Positions 6,933 through 13,804 of a stretch of 64,000 nucleotides of DNA are shown here, piece by piece. The stretch covers positions 1 through 64,000 of the forward strand of contig JAGAKR010000025.1 of the NCBI GenBank assembly GCA_017625535.1. The letters are read 5' to 3'. Origin of the DNA: Bacteroidales bacterium (GTDB taxonomy: Bacteria > Bacteroidota > Bacteroidia > Bacteroidales > UBA932). The notes below the pieces were generated by a model. That model saw only the letters and a list, made by a program, of their open reading frames with translations. It did not search any database and had not been told where the DNA came from. The translations under genes were made by a program, and so were the position numbers. The stretch's first letter is position 1. Every line of letters starts with the position of its first letter.

Positions 6933-7323
6933 CTAAATATTTGTCTGTACTCTGTGTTTAATGGGCTTGTAACCATTCTGCCCCTCCGCCTCTCTCACGA
7001 GCCACATTACAGACTTTTCAAAGACCTTGCTGCCATTTACATAGGTGGATAAGTGTCTTATATCCGTTGAACCTGCTTTTTCGGCGAAACTTTGCGCTGT
7101 CTCAGCGTTTTCTATCCGTGTGGGTCGGCAGCACCCGATATTTGTTTGTGTGTCCTTTATATACCCAGAGGCTTACACTATCGTTGCTCTGCTTATATAA
7201 GAGGTGTGCTTTGTTTCGTTGCTCTGCTGTCAGTCCTGTTAACCTTACTCTGTAATGTGCCTCGCTGACAACTTCATCACAACTACTGCTGCACTTTGGA
7301 TTTGTCTGAACTTTGTTTTACAT
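6933..7323 (-). pseudogene. First gene of the early operon, frame broken
   Basis: Two adjoining coding-looking frames. Frame A (7317 to stop 7104-7102) reads SEAHYRVRLTGLTAEQRNKA then SLWVYKGHTNKYRVLP. Frame B (open to 6933) reads AETAQSFAEKAGSTDIRHLS then VMWLVREAEGQNGYKPIKHR. A +1 shift near an A4 run at about 7111 would join them. Frame A lacks a normal start: its only ATG (7323) is followed at once by TAA; GTT codons at 7311 and 7272 are the other options. Homopolymer error, true decay or recoding are all possible. Confidence 0.5.
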
Positions 7324-7343
7324 TTGTTTTGCAAATCCTAATG

Positions 7344-7375
7344 CAAATATAAAGCAATGCTTTTATTTCTGCAAA
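7344..7375 (-). promoter_or_regulatory. Leftward early promoter
   Basis: Minus-strand TTTG (7375-7372), 20-base spacer, TATATTTG (7351-7344): a good Bacteroidetes -33/-7 pair. It lies between the early operon and the divergent repressor gene, where a lysis/lysogeny switch is expected, so repressor control is likely though no operator was defined. Confidence 0.75.
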
Positions 7376-7420
7376 TTTTTTAAGGCATTTTTTAAAAATA
7401 ATTTAAAACAATGTTTTGAT

Positions 7421-7855
7421 ATGGCCGTAAAAGAAAGACTTATAGATTTTTTGAATTACAAGGGTATTTCAAAATCTGAATTTGGGCGCATAATTGGGGT
7501 TTCTTCGGCATTTGTTACCTCTATGAGAAAATCCATACAACCAGATAAGGTTGAGAGTATTGCAAATAGCTTCCCGGATCTAAATATTAATTGGTTAATG
7601 ACCGGTGAAGGCGAAATGCTTAAAGCTGCTAGAGGGAGCGAGTCAAGTGATTCTTCTGCGGATTTATCCTCATTAAAGCAGACTATACAAACTCAAAGTG
7701 TTGCTATAAACGCTTTAAACAGAGCAATGGAGTTGCAGGAATCCGAACTTAAAAGGAAAGATATTGCACTTACCAATAAGGAAGAAGAAATTTTAAAACT
7801 GAAAGCAGAGATACAACGACTTCAAAGAGCGAATCAGGAATTAGAGGCTAAATAA
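7421..7855 (+). CDS. Phage repressor-like HTH protein
   Basis: Start chosen at ATG 7421 (MAVKERLIDFLNYKGISKSE); the longer frame from 7313 crosses the leftward promoter. Residues 1-66 form an XRE-type domain with FGRIIGVSSAFVTSMRKS and the signature INWLMTGEGEML common in Bacteroidales phage repressors. The rest is a long coiled coil (about residues 85-144) probably for oligomerisation. No LexA-type protease domain is present, so induction would not use RecA-driven self-cleavage. Faces the early promoter head to head. Confidence 0.85.
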   Translation: MAVKERLIDFLNYKGISKSEFGRIIGVSSAFVTSMRKSIQPDKVESIANSFPDLNINWLMTGEGEMLKAARGSESSDSSADLSSLKQTIQTQSVAINALNRAMELQESELKRKDIALTNKEEEILKLKAEIQRLQRANQELEAK

Positions 7856-7868
7856 TTAGCCTCATAAC

Positions 7869-8000
7869 TTAATATCCCTCATTCTCTCTTAGGGTATTAG
7901 TATCATAATTCAAAGAATAAAGACATTGTAATAGTTGAGTCTGAAGTTTGATTATCTCCAGTTGGTTGTCGGCTATTTGTCTTAAATCTTGCGTATTCAT
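7869..8000 (-). CDS. Small leftward ORF, 43 aa, convergent to repressor
   Basis: ATG at 8000, stop TAA at 7871-7869. The product starts MNTQDLRQIADNQLEIIKLQ and is mostly helical. It overlaps no other gene and would be convergent with the repressor. There is no clear TAnnTTTG upstream. It could be a small anti-repressor-like protein or chance; only coding feel supports it. Confidence 0.4.
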   Translation of the reverse strand: MNTQDLRQIADNQLEIIKLQTQLLQCLYSLNYDTNTLRENEGY

Positions 8001-8140
8001 AAGAACCAGTTTTGAATGTTTAGCAATAGGTTGATTGTTTTGTTGTAGGTGAAAAGTGAAATTAACCTTATTGTAATAGGATTAAGTTATTGTTGCATTT
8101 GAACTTTATTGTAAATATCTGATATTTAAAAACTTATTCT

Positions 8141-9496
8141 ATGTTAAATTTCCTCAAGAAAAAAGAATTGGCTGAAATAGAAGCTCTGCAAGATGGAAAT
8201 AAAAAGCTGTATACAGAGTTGGCAGCATCTAATTTCCAGGTGGAGTTGCTTCAAAAGGAATTATCCAACACTAAAGCTGAGTTAACAAAATATGCCCTAC
8301 TTAGCAATGTTGAAAAAGAGCGTGATAGGATTCTGTCTGAGATAGAGAGGTTAAAGATGATTCAAAGTTCTCTTTTAGAGAAAGAGGGATTCTTGAATAA
8401 GGAGATTGAGGATAAGAAGTCGCAAATAGTTCAGTTGGATGAGAGAATACTCCTGCAAGAATTTGGATTATATCAACCAGTATATGATTTTGCAACATCA
8501 GAGCATTATAAAGAAAGATTGGCGTATATAAGGAAAGAGCAGGAGTATATGGTGATAAGGAAAGAAGCCGCAACTTGCTCAAAGGTTTGGACTATTGACG
8601 GTTCCAAAATAAGAGGTGATTTAATGGTCCGGCAAAACATTAAACAGATACTCCGATGTTTCAATAATGAGTGCGATACTTTAATAAGTAAGGTGAAATT
8701 TAGCAATGTTGCATCCTATATTGAAAAAATACGCCACTCCGCTGGAGTGCTTGATGCTATCAATGAAGAAAACTGCATATCTATATCCCCAGAGTATGTA
8801 GATTTAAAGATTCAGGAACTTCAGCTTGCTTATGAGTATGAGATGAAAAAGCATGAGGAAAAGGAGGAACAGAAGAGAATCAGAGAACAGATGAGAGAGG
8901 AGGCGAAACTACTAAAAGAGCTGGAGGAGGCAAGGAAAAATATTGAAAAAGAACAGAAGCACTATACTAATGCTCTGGTAAAACTAAACAAACAGCTTGA
9001 AACAGTATCTGAGACAGATAAAGGCGTCTTGCTGGAAAAGAAGATTGAGATAGAAAACCACTTGGAGAAATTGGATACATCCCTCAAAGATATTGACTAC
9101 AGAGAAGCAAATAAAAAGGCCGGATATGTGTATATTATATCAAATATAGGCTCATTTGGAGAGGGAATCTACAAAATAGGAATGACTCGCAGGTTAGATC
9201 CTTACGAAAGAGTGGATGAGCTTGGAGATGCCTCAGTGCCATTCAAGTTTGATGTTCACGCAATGATATTTTCTGATGACGCACCTAAATTAGAGGCCGC
9301 CCTCCATAGGGCATTTGAAAACAAGAAACTTAATATGGTAAACCACCGCAGAGAGTTCTTTAAGTGTTCGCTGGAGGAGATTGAGGAAGTTGTAAAAGCT
9401 AACTATGATAAAACTGTAGAGTTTACCAGAGTGGCAGAGGCAGGGCAATTCAGAGAATCAGAGAAAATGAAATTTAATAAAAATAAATTGTTATGA
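8141..9496 (+). CDS. DUF4041 and T5orf172 (GIY-YIG-like) domain protein
   Basis: 451 residues. A coiled-coil N-terminus (to about 110), then the DUF4041 region (LYQPVYDFATSEHYKERLAY and KLRGDLMVRQNIKQ-type segment around 125-210), a second coiled coil (about 230-320), and a C-terminal T5orf172/MUG113 domain (AGYVYIISN, EGIYKIGMTRR, ending near HRREFFKCSLEEIEEVV), a GIY-YIG-like nuclease fold. Commonly found beside prophage repressors; its role is unknown, with phage exclusion one idea. Overlaps the lipoprotein gene by 4 bases. Confidence 0.8.
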   Translation: MLNFLKKKELAEIEALQDGNKKLYTELAASNFQVELLQKELSNTKAELTKYALLSNVEKERDRILSEIERLKMIQSSLLEKEGFLNKEIEDKKSQIVQLDERILLQEFGLYQPVYDFATSEHYKERLAYIRKEQEYMVIRKEAATCSKVWTIDGSKIRGDLMVRQNIKQILRCFNNECDTLISKVKFSNVASYIEKIRHSAGVLDAINEENCISISPEYVDLKIQELQLAYEYEMKKHEEKEEQKRIREQMREEAKLLKELEEARKNIEKEQKHYTNALVKLNKQLETVSETDKGVLLEKKIEIENHLEKLDTSLKDIDYREANKKAGYVYIISNIGSFGEGIYKIGMTRRLDPYERVDELGDASVPFKFDVHAMIFSDDAPKLEAALHRAFENKKLNMVNHRREFFKCSLEEIEEVVKANYDKTVEFTRVAEAGQFRESEKMKFNKNKLL

Positions 9497-10365
9497 AAAG
9501 AATATTTATTGTAGTTACTTTTTTTATTATCAGCTGTAGTGGAAATAATATTCCTAATGATAAGTTAATTGCTTTAGACGAACATAATATAGGTAAAGTA
9601 ATTAGTATAACTGAGGAGGATTGGTCGGCTCAAGAGAAATTTGGAGAAATGGTCAAAACCTATTTATACACAATTACGAAAAAAGAATACAATGAAAAAG
9701 GGTATATAATCTCTGAAACTTTTTATAATAACGAAGGGGATATAACTAACAAAACTAAATGGGAGTATATTTCTGATACATCATATATAAAGACAAAGTA
9801 CAATAAAGAAGGTAAACCTATTCAAGAAGAAAGGGTAAATCATTTAAATGGTATTATCCAAAAAATAGATAGACTATATTATACATATATAGGAGATTTG
9901 TTTTTAGAATCTCAATATAAGGAAAAGGAAAAGTATTATTATACAGGACAAATGCTTGATAGTATTATATTTAATAAAGACAACACTAAACAGATAGTGA
10001 GGTTTGAATATATAGATAACAATGGAAGCTATAGTGTTACTTCAGAATTGTATTCAGGAGAAATAGTAAAAGATACACTGTATTACAATGATAAAAAACA
10101 AATAATAAAGAGGACTTTCCCAGATAATTATAATACTTGCTATGAGCCGGGAAAAATTAGCTTTGATTATGCTGCAGCTCATCAGGGGAGCGTGACTGAA
10201 TATGAGTATGATGAGCATGGGAATAATATTGTTTGCAAAGATTCTAGAGGAATAAATATGACTATGGTTAACAAATACGACTCTAATAAAAATCTTATAG
10301 AGCAGATTATTAAGGGAGATTCTTTCGGGATCATACTGACAAAGAATTATGTTTATAAACAATAA
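9493..10365 (+). CDS. Predicted lipoprotein with YD-like repeats
   Basis: 290 residues. A signal peptide MKRIFIVVTFFIISC with lipobox IISC (Cys 15) predicts a lipoprotein. The body is rich in Tyr, Asn and Lys with RHS/YD-type turns such as EYEYDEHGNNIV and KYNKEGKPIQEE. Coupled to the DUF4041 gene (ATGA overlap) and notably A+T-rich, so the pair looks like an acquired lysogenic-conversion cassette. Surface exclusion of other phages is a guess. Confidence 0.75.
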   Translation: MKRIFIVVTFFIISCSGNNIPNDKLIALDEHNIGKVISITEEDWSAQEKFGEMVKTYLYTITKKEYNEKGYIISETFYNNEGDITNKTKWEYISDTSYIKTKYNKEGKPIQEERVNHLNGIIQKIDRLYYTYIGDLFLESQYKEKEKYYYTGQMLDSIIFNKDNTKQIVRFEYIDNNGSYSVTSELYSGEIVKDTLYYNDKKQIIKRTFPDNYNTCYEPGKISFDYAAAHQGSVTEYEYDEHGNNIVCKDSRGINMTMVNKYDSNKNLIEQIIKGDSFGIILTKNYVYKQ

Positions 10366-10401
10366 CCCTTTATGGAACTCCGGGAATTTGTGAAAACTAC
10401 T

Positions 10402-10430
10402 AAGGGGCAGGAAACTGCTCCTTTTTGTTT
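10402..10430 (+). terminator. Intrinsic terminator after the lipoprotein gene
   Basis: Stem AGGGGCAG/CTGCTCCT with one G-U pair and a GAAA tetraloop, directly followed by TTTTTG. Ends the 8141-10365 transcript. Confidence 0.85.
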
Positions 10431-10497
10431 TGCAGAAACCACAACATTTGTTTAGAATTATATGCAAGAATTGGAGAAAATTATATAATAGTAGAAC

Positions 10498-10557
10498 TTT
10501 TGCTATTAAACTTTGTTATTAGTAGTAAAATTGCTATCTTTGCAGAGTGATAGCAAA
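10498..10557 (+). promoter_or_regulatory. hicAB promoter and operator
   Basis: TTTG (10512-10515), 19-base spacer, TATCTTTG (10535-10542): a textbook Bacteroidetes promoter. Arms TTGCTATC and GATAGCAA flank the -7 element (10531-10557), and a further TTTGCTAT lies at 10498. These repeats are a likely HicB operator because HicB carries a C-terminal HTH. Confidence 0.75.
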
Positions 10558-10566
10558 GAAGAAGTA

Positions 10567-10755
10567 ATGAAGTATTCAGAGCTGATGAAAGTTCTGCGAA
10601 GGGCAGGATGCTATGAAAAAGACCGCAAGGGCAGGCATCCCAAGTGGTATAGTCCCATAACTGGGAAGGACTTTTACCTGAGTCACCACGAAAAGGAGGA
10701 AGTTCCACGTGGTACGCTTGGAGGTATTTTGAGAGATGCTGGGGTTAAATTGTAA
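10567..10755 (+). CDS. hicA: HicA-family toxin
   Basis: 62 residues, MKYSELMKVLRRAGCYEKDR followed by KGRHPKWYSPITGK, with the catalytic His in the G-x-H context of the HicA dsRBD-like fold. Family role: translation-independent mRNA cleavage, neutralised by HicB. Start at ATG 10567; an in-frame upstream ATG at 10513 would include the promoter. Followed 41 bases later by hicB. Confidence 0.9.
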   Translation: MKYSELMKVLRRAGCYEKDRKGRHPKWYSPITGKDFYLSHHEKEEVPRGTLGGILRDAGVKL

Positions 10756-10796
10756 CCCCAACACTCTTAAAGGAAACACACACAAAACATTATACA

Positions 10797-11201
10797 ATGG
10801 CAACTTTGGTTAAGGTAGTAATTGAGAAATGCGGATACGGGTATTCCGCATACATAGCTCAAGAAGGATTAAATTATGGAATTATTGGAGAAGGACAGAC
10901 GGTGCAGGAGGCTATACAGGATTTTAAATTATCCTATGAAGAAATGAAAGAATCCTACGCTAAGGAGCAGAGGCATTTTGAGGAGGCGGAGTTTGATTTT
11001 TATTTTGATATAGCTTCTTTCTTGCAGATGTACGCATTTGCCTTTACCCTCGCCGGGTTGGAGCGGATAACAGGTGTTAATCAGAAACAGCTGGGGCATT
11101 ATATCAACGGAGTTAGCAAGCCATCCAGGCGTACCGTTGAGAAAATTGAAAGCGGATTAAAGAAATTCAGTAACGAACTCTCCGCAGTGAGATTCGCTTA
11201 A
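10797..11201 (+). CDS. hicB: HicB-family antitoxin with HTH domain
   Basis: 134 residues. The N-terminal part (VVIEKCGYGYSAYIAQ, GEGQTVQEAIQDFKLSYEEM) is the degenerate RNase H-like HicB fold. The C-terminal part (LAGLERITGVNQKQLGHYIN) is an XRE-type HTH that would repress the operon through the repeats around the promoter. Together with hicA it is a complete type II toxin-antitoxin pair that can stabilise the prophage. Confidence 0.9.
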   Translation: MATLVKVVIEKCGYGYSAYIAQEGLNYGIIGEGQTVQEAIQDFKLSYEEMKESYAKEQRHFEEAEFDFYFDIASFLQMYAFAFTLAGLERITGVNQKQLGHYINGVSKPSRRTVEKIESGLKKFSNELSAVRFA

Positions 11202-11213
11202 ATACTTCATTAC

Positions 11214-11247
11214 TCAAGGGAGATAGCCATCCGGTTACCTCCCTTTT
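11214..11247. terminator. Bidirectional terminator between hicB and 11246
   Basis: AAGGGAG and CTCCCTT arms with additional inner pairs (TAGCC/GGTTA) and T-rich flank on the plus side; placed between convergent genes. Confidence 0.7.
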
Positions 11248-11485
11248 ACTTTATTCTCTGTTGAGATCTCCATTCAAGGTACTCTGTAACTTCATCCGGT
11301 TCAAGTATAAATAAAAGAACCTCAGAGCAATGTCCTATTTCTTTGAAGGTTGATACATGGTGAAACAATGTTTCGTTTTTAACTAATTCCTTTGCAATTT
11401 CAATGCGCTGTTCAGATACCTCATTTATTTTATGAATGAGCAAATCCGCATTTGTAAGAATCCTCTGTGATTTTAAGATTTTCAT
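11246..11485 (-). CDS. Unknown protein, 79 aa
   Basis: Mostly helical (ADLLIHKINEVSEQRIEIAK) with an acidic C-terminal half (LFILEPDEVTEYLEWRSQQR). No known domain. Last gene of the leftward cluster headed by the XRE regulator at 12308; the adjacent stop-to-start spacing (8 bases) supports cotranscription. Confidence 0.5.
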   Translation of the reverse strand: MKILKSQRILTNADLLIHKINEVSEQRIEIAKELVKNETLFHHVSTFKEIGHCSEVLLFILEPDEVTEYLEWRSQQRIK

Positions 11486-11492
11486 ACTGTCC

Positions 11493-11915
11493 TTATTTAA
11501 AATTACAATACCCTAAAGTTACAACACCCTTACAGCCGCTCTCATTAGAAAAGGCTACTACGGGATATTCTTTTTCTCCCCACCAGATAGGCAGTCTTTT
11601 ATCAATGATTGCCTTATCCTGTATATGTATATTGGTGTATGGGCAAGGGCGAGGGTGATATATCTTTTCATAGTATTCAATAATACTAATTATCCCGCAA
11701 TGGCAAGAAATTGTTGTTTCAAAGCTCTCCTCTAAACCTCCCCTATGCTCTCTAAAATAATACGGTTCAGGAATTTTACCTACTATGTCTTTCTCTGTAA
11801 TTATTGATGGAGCCTTAACGCATTCTTTCGGATTCATATATCTGTAAAATTGAGATTCTTGTATCTCACTATAGGATTCATCCCATTTTTCTATGTCTAT
11901 TATATCTTTCTTCAT
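11493..11915 (-). CDS. Unknown protein with CHCG motif, 140 aa
   Basis: Contains SCHCGIISIIEYYEK (about residues 70-84) and later PRPCPYTN and ESGCKGVV, so Cys/His residues could bind metal, though the spacing fits no zinc finger I know. No recognised family. It lies between the small membrane gene (38-base overlap) and an unknown gene in the leftward cluster. Confidence 0.5.
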   Translation of the reverse strand: MKKDIIDIEKWDESYSEIQESQFYRYMNPKECVKAPSIITEKDIVGKIPEPYYFREHRGGLEESFETTISCHCGIISIIEYYEKIYHPRPCPYTNIHIQDKAIIDKRLPIWWGEKEYPVVAFSNESGCKGVVTLGYCNFK

Positions 11916-12042
11916 TATTATTTCTGTTTAGTGTTTTATTTAACTCTCTCAATTCCTTTATAATTAAGGATAATCCATAAGAAATGAGCATACCTGTTAA
12001 AGCTATTGTTAAGCATAGAAATGAAAGCATTAAATCCTGCAT
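11878..12042 (-). CDS. Small membrane protein, 54 aa
   Basis: Start chosen at ATG 12042 (MQDLMLSFLCLTIALTGMLI), right after the regulator's stop at 12045; the longer frame to 12099 lies inside the regulator. One transmembrane segment, then a charged helix (KELRELNKTLNRNNNEERYN). Toxin- or holin-like small membrane proteins have this form, but nothing specific supports that. Confidence 0.55.
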   Translation of the reverse strand: MQDLMLSFLCLTIALTGMLISYGLSLIIKELRELNKTLNRNNNEERYNRHRKMG

Positions 12043-12044
12043 AG

Positions 12045-12308
12045 TTACTCCTCCTTTTTCTTCTCTACCAGCTGCAGCTCCGCGCCACAGCAGGGGCATT
12101 TGAAGATTGTAAATGTAGTCTTATCTACAAACATCTCATAAACCGGAATTTCAAGCGCATTGGCTATTTTCTCAAGGGTTTCTATAGTGGGGTTCTTTTT
12201 GTTGTTAATAATATTACTGAGATTCCCTTTCTCAATTCCAGTCTTTTCATAAAGAGAGGCTAAAGATACACCTTTCTCTTTGATAATCTCCTTTAGTCTT
12301 AATTCCAT
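12045..12308 (-). CDS. XRE-family regulator with zinc ribbon
   Basis: 87 residues. HTH_3 domain (GVSLASLYEKTGIEKGNLSN, then TIETLEKIANALEIPVYEMF) followed by FKCPCCGAELQLV, half of a zinc ribbon (CPCC). It heads a leftward operon and faces a divergent promoter; repeated TATTGTTTT-type sites in both promoter spacers suggest that it controls both directions, including itself. Confidence 0.8.
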   Translation of the reverse strand: MELRLKEIIKEKGVSLASLYEKTGIEKGNLSNIINNKKNPTIETLEKIANALEIPVYEMFVDKTTFTIFKCPCCGAELQLVEKKKEE

Positions 12309-12311
12309 ATT

Positions 12312-12428
12312 TATATTTTAAAACAATAGCAAAATTATGATTAAATATATTAAAAAACAATATGTAGGAAAAATTTTATAAAAAAAGATAAAAAATATTT
12401 GTATTTATTGTTTTTTAGTATAACTTTG
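12312..12428. promoter_or_regulatory. Divergent promoters with three repeated operators
   Basis: Rightward: TTTG 12398-12401, 19-base spacer, TAACTTTG 12421-12428. Leftward: TTG 12360-12358, 20-base spacer, TAATTTTG 12337-12330. Three copies of TATTGTTTTwwAnTATA occur, one in each spacer (about 12405-12422 plus; 12363-12347 minus) and one at 12329-12312 minus between promoter and regulator start. They are probable sites for the XRE regulator. Confidence 0.65.
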
Positions 12429-12488
12429 CAGTACAAAATTATAACAAAATACAACGAGGCATATTTATTTACTAACCCACTAAACATT

Positions 12489-12644
12489 ATGACAAAGCAA
12501 AGTTTATATACAGTAGAATGGCTGGATGATCATAATGAGCCTTATGATACTTTAGAAGATCTTACATATAAGCAAATGGTTCATTACAGACAAGAAGCCA
12601 AGTATATGCACCTAGATATAAGAGTGACTAAACAAAACAGCTAA
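12489..12644 (+). CDS. Unknown small protein, 51 aa
   Basis: Start at ATG 12489 (MTKQSLYTVEWLDDHNEPYD), about 60 bases downstream of the rightward promoter. Acidic and aromatic, ending in KYMHLDIRVTKQNS. No known domain. First gene of the rightward unit opposite the XRE regulator. Confidence 0.55.
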   Translation: MTKQSLYTVEWLDDHNEPYDTLEDLTYKQMVHYRQEAKYMHLDIRVTKQNS

Positions 12645-12684
12645 TAATCCAATTATCCAATATAGTTTCTAAAATTCCAATATT

Positions 12685-13020
12685 ATGAGTACAGAGAGAA
12701 AATCACAGCTAAGTCAATTAATGCAAAACGCATGGTTGTTTGTTAAAAATTATGGTTTAACCATTAAGGATGCAATGGTAAAGGCCTGGGGTATCCTGAA
12801 GCTCAAAAAGCAAATGCTAAAGGGTATAGTTCAGTTTTTCTATACAAAGGTAGATGGTTCTACCCGTATGGCTTGGGGGACTCTGAAGGCTGATTTGATG
12901 CCTCAGAGAGAGATTGAGGGTAAGACCAGAAAACAGAACAACTCTGTACTTTGTTATTTTGATACAGATAAGCAAGAATTCAGATCGTTTAAACTTGTTA
13001 ACTTTTTAAATATAGCATAA
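12685..13020 (+). CDS. SH3 beta-barrel-like protein (DUF2693 type)
   Basis: 111 residues: helical N-terminus (LMQNAWLFVKNYGLTIKDAM) then beta-rich KLKKQMLKGIVQFFYTKVDG and CYFDTDKQEFRSFKLVNFL. This layout matches the DUF2693 proteins of Bacteroides mobile elements that wrap a small SH3-like barrel. Function unknown. Basic and likely nucleic-acid binding by inference. Confidence 0.6.
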   Translation: MSTERKSQLSQLMQNAWLFVKNYGLTIKDAMVKAWGILKLKKQMLKGIVQFFYTKVDGSTRMAWGTLKADLMPQREIEGKTRKQNNSVLCYFDTDKQEFRSFKLVNFLNIA

Positions 13021-13031
13021 AAAGAAAATAG

Positions 13032-13104
13032 TTTGACATTTGTCTGCAAGTCAAAACAATACAGCTGCTTTAAATTCAAAATAGTATGTTGTTTGTTACA
13101 TTTG
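13032..13104 (+). promoter_or_regulatory. Promoter and palindrome upstream of the phage tRNA
   Basis: TACATTTG at 13097-13104 fits the -7 consensus, 13 bases before the tRNA; the -33 element is weak (TTTA). Upstream at 13033-13054 lies an imperfect palindrome TTGAC...GTCAA followed by AACA, related to copies at 19226 and 28913. Together they may give the tRNA its own regulated transcript. Confidence 0.45.
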
Positions 13105-13116
13105 TATGTAACATAT

Positions 13117-13190
13117 TGCGGGGTAGAGCAGTTGGTTAGCTTGCTAGTTTAACTTGCTAGAGGTCGGTGGTTCAAATCCACCCCCCGCTA
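13117..13190 (+). tRNA. Initiator-like tRNA with anticodon AAC
   Basis: Canonical cloverleaf: acceptor TGCGGGG/CCCCGCT with U1-U72 unpaired, D arm GAGC/GCTT, anticodon stem CTAGT/GCTAG, loop TTAACTT (anticodon AAC, 13151-13153), variable AGGTC, T arm GGTGG/TTCAAAT/CCACC, A73; CCA not encoded. G2:C71, C3:G70, G4:C69, A73, A11:U24 and the missing 1:72 pair are the hallmarks of bacterial initiator tRNA and of formylase recognition. It lacks the three G:C pairs usual in the anticodon stem, and position 37 is U. An elongator tRNA-Val reading is far less consistent. See findings on GUU starts. Confidence 0.85.
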
Positions 13191-13242
13191 CTAATAAAAT
13201 AACTACATTTGTAGTATTGACACACACAAAACATTATAGGTT

Positions 13243-13638
13243 ATGAAAATTTTAACATTAAGCATCAAGCAGAAGTTCTTTGATGAGATTTTAGCGGGTA
13301 AGAAAACCCAAGAATTTAGGGAAATCAGGCCTACGAACTCAAGCAAGTACATCCGTTATATCTTGAACGGTAAAGAGTACAAGAGTGTTGATGATATGCC
13401 GGATGAAGAAGAGGGCGATTTTGATACAAAGCCGATTCAGTACGATGCTATCAAGTTTCTTACAGGCGAGTATAAAGGCAAAAGGCCTTATGCTATTGTA
13501 GAGGTTAAGAATGCAGAAATGCAGATATTCACCGATGAGAATGGGGATGATATAGTGTACGAGTATGAGGGTAAAGAGTATCTTGTAGCTCAAATGGTAT
13601 ATGATTTAGGTAGAGTTATTGAGAAATCAGAATATTAA
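13243..13638 (+). CDS. ASCH-domain protein
   Basis: 131 residues: MKILTLSIKQKFFDEILAGK, then KTQEFREIRP, the classic ASCH start (a PUA-like RNA-binding fold), and RPYAIVEVKNAEM in the middle. Family members are thought to bind RNA or nucleotides; one E. coli member (YqfB) hydrolyses N4-acetylcytidine. Sits directly between the initiator-like tRNA and the first GUU-start gene, so a role in RNA or translation control is conceivable but unproven. Confidence 0.8.
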   Translation: MKILTLSIKQKFFDEILAGKKTQEFREIRPTNSSKYIRYILNGKEYKSVDDMPDEEEGDFDTKPIQYDAIKFLTGEYKGKRPYAIVEVKNAEMQIFTDENGDDIVYEYEGKEYLVAQMVYDLGRVIEKSEY

Positions 13639-13656
13639 CATTAAAACAAATGCTGA

Positions 13657-13803
13657 GTTAACAGAAGAAATGCAACCAGAAGCAGAGTAAACAGGGCTAC
13701 GGGTGTAAGCCGTGTAAGGTACCGCACTACAGGCGGGCGAATTACTAACAGACAGGGCCGTTATAGGGATATAAGGGCGGCATTTGGATTGACAGCCGGT
13801 TAG
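13657..13803 (+). CDS. Basic 48-aa protein with apparent GUU start
   Basis: The frame opens with GTT at 13657 right after TGC TGA and runs to TAG at 13801-13803; it has no ATG, and the only GTG/TTG-type codon is near its end. The product is very basic (VNRRNATRSRVNRATGVSRV, then RYRTTGGRITNRQGRYRDIR, ending AAFGLTAG) and resembles small Arg-rich phage proteins. The other two frames contain several stops. Start context GAGTTAA is shared with 14507 and 14759. With the AAC initiator-like tRNA upstream, initiation at GUU is the favoured reading. The alternative is ATG 13650 plus a +1 shift. Confidence 0.7.
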   Translation, partial: VNRRNATRSRVNRATGVSRVRYRTTGGRITNRQGRYRDIRAAFGLTAG

Positions 13804-13804
13804 T

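Noticed and set aside
13117-13190. Ordinary phage tRNA-Val (AAC)
   Set aside because: The acceptor stem with open 1:72, the A11:U24 pair and the T loop are initiator features; an A34 Val tRNA with U37 would be odd as an elongator.
13650-13661. Met-Leu-Ser-stop as a leader peptide before each small gene
   Set aside because: It would leave two of the three downstream frames without any start; the block at 14500 begins with TTG and that at 14752 reads Met-Pro-Ser, so the peptide is not conserved while GAGTTAR is.
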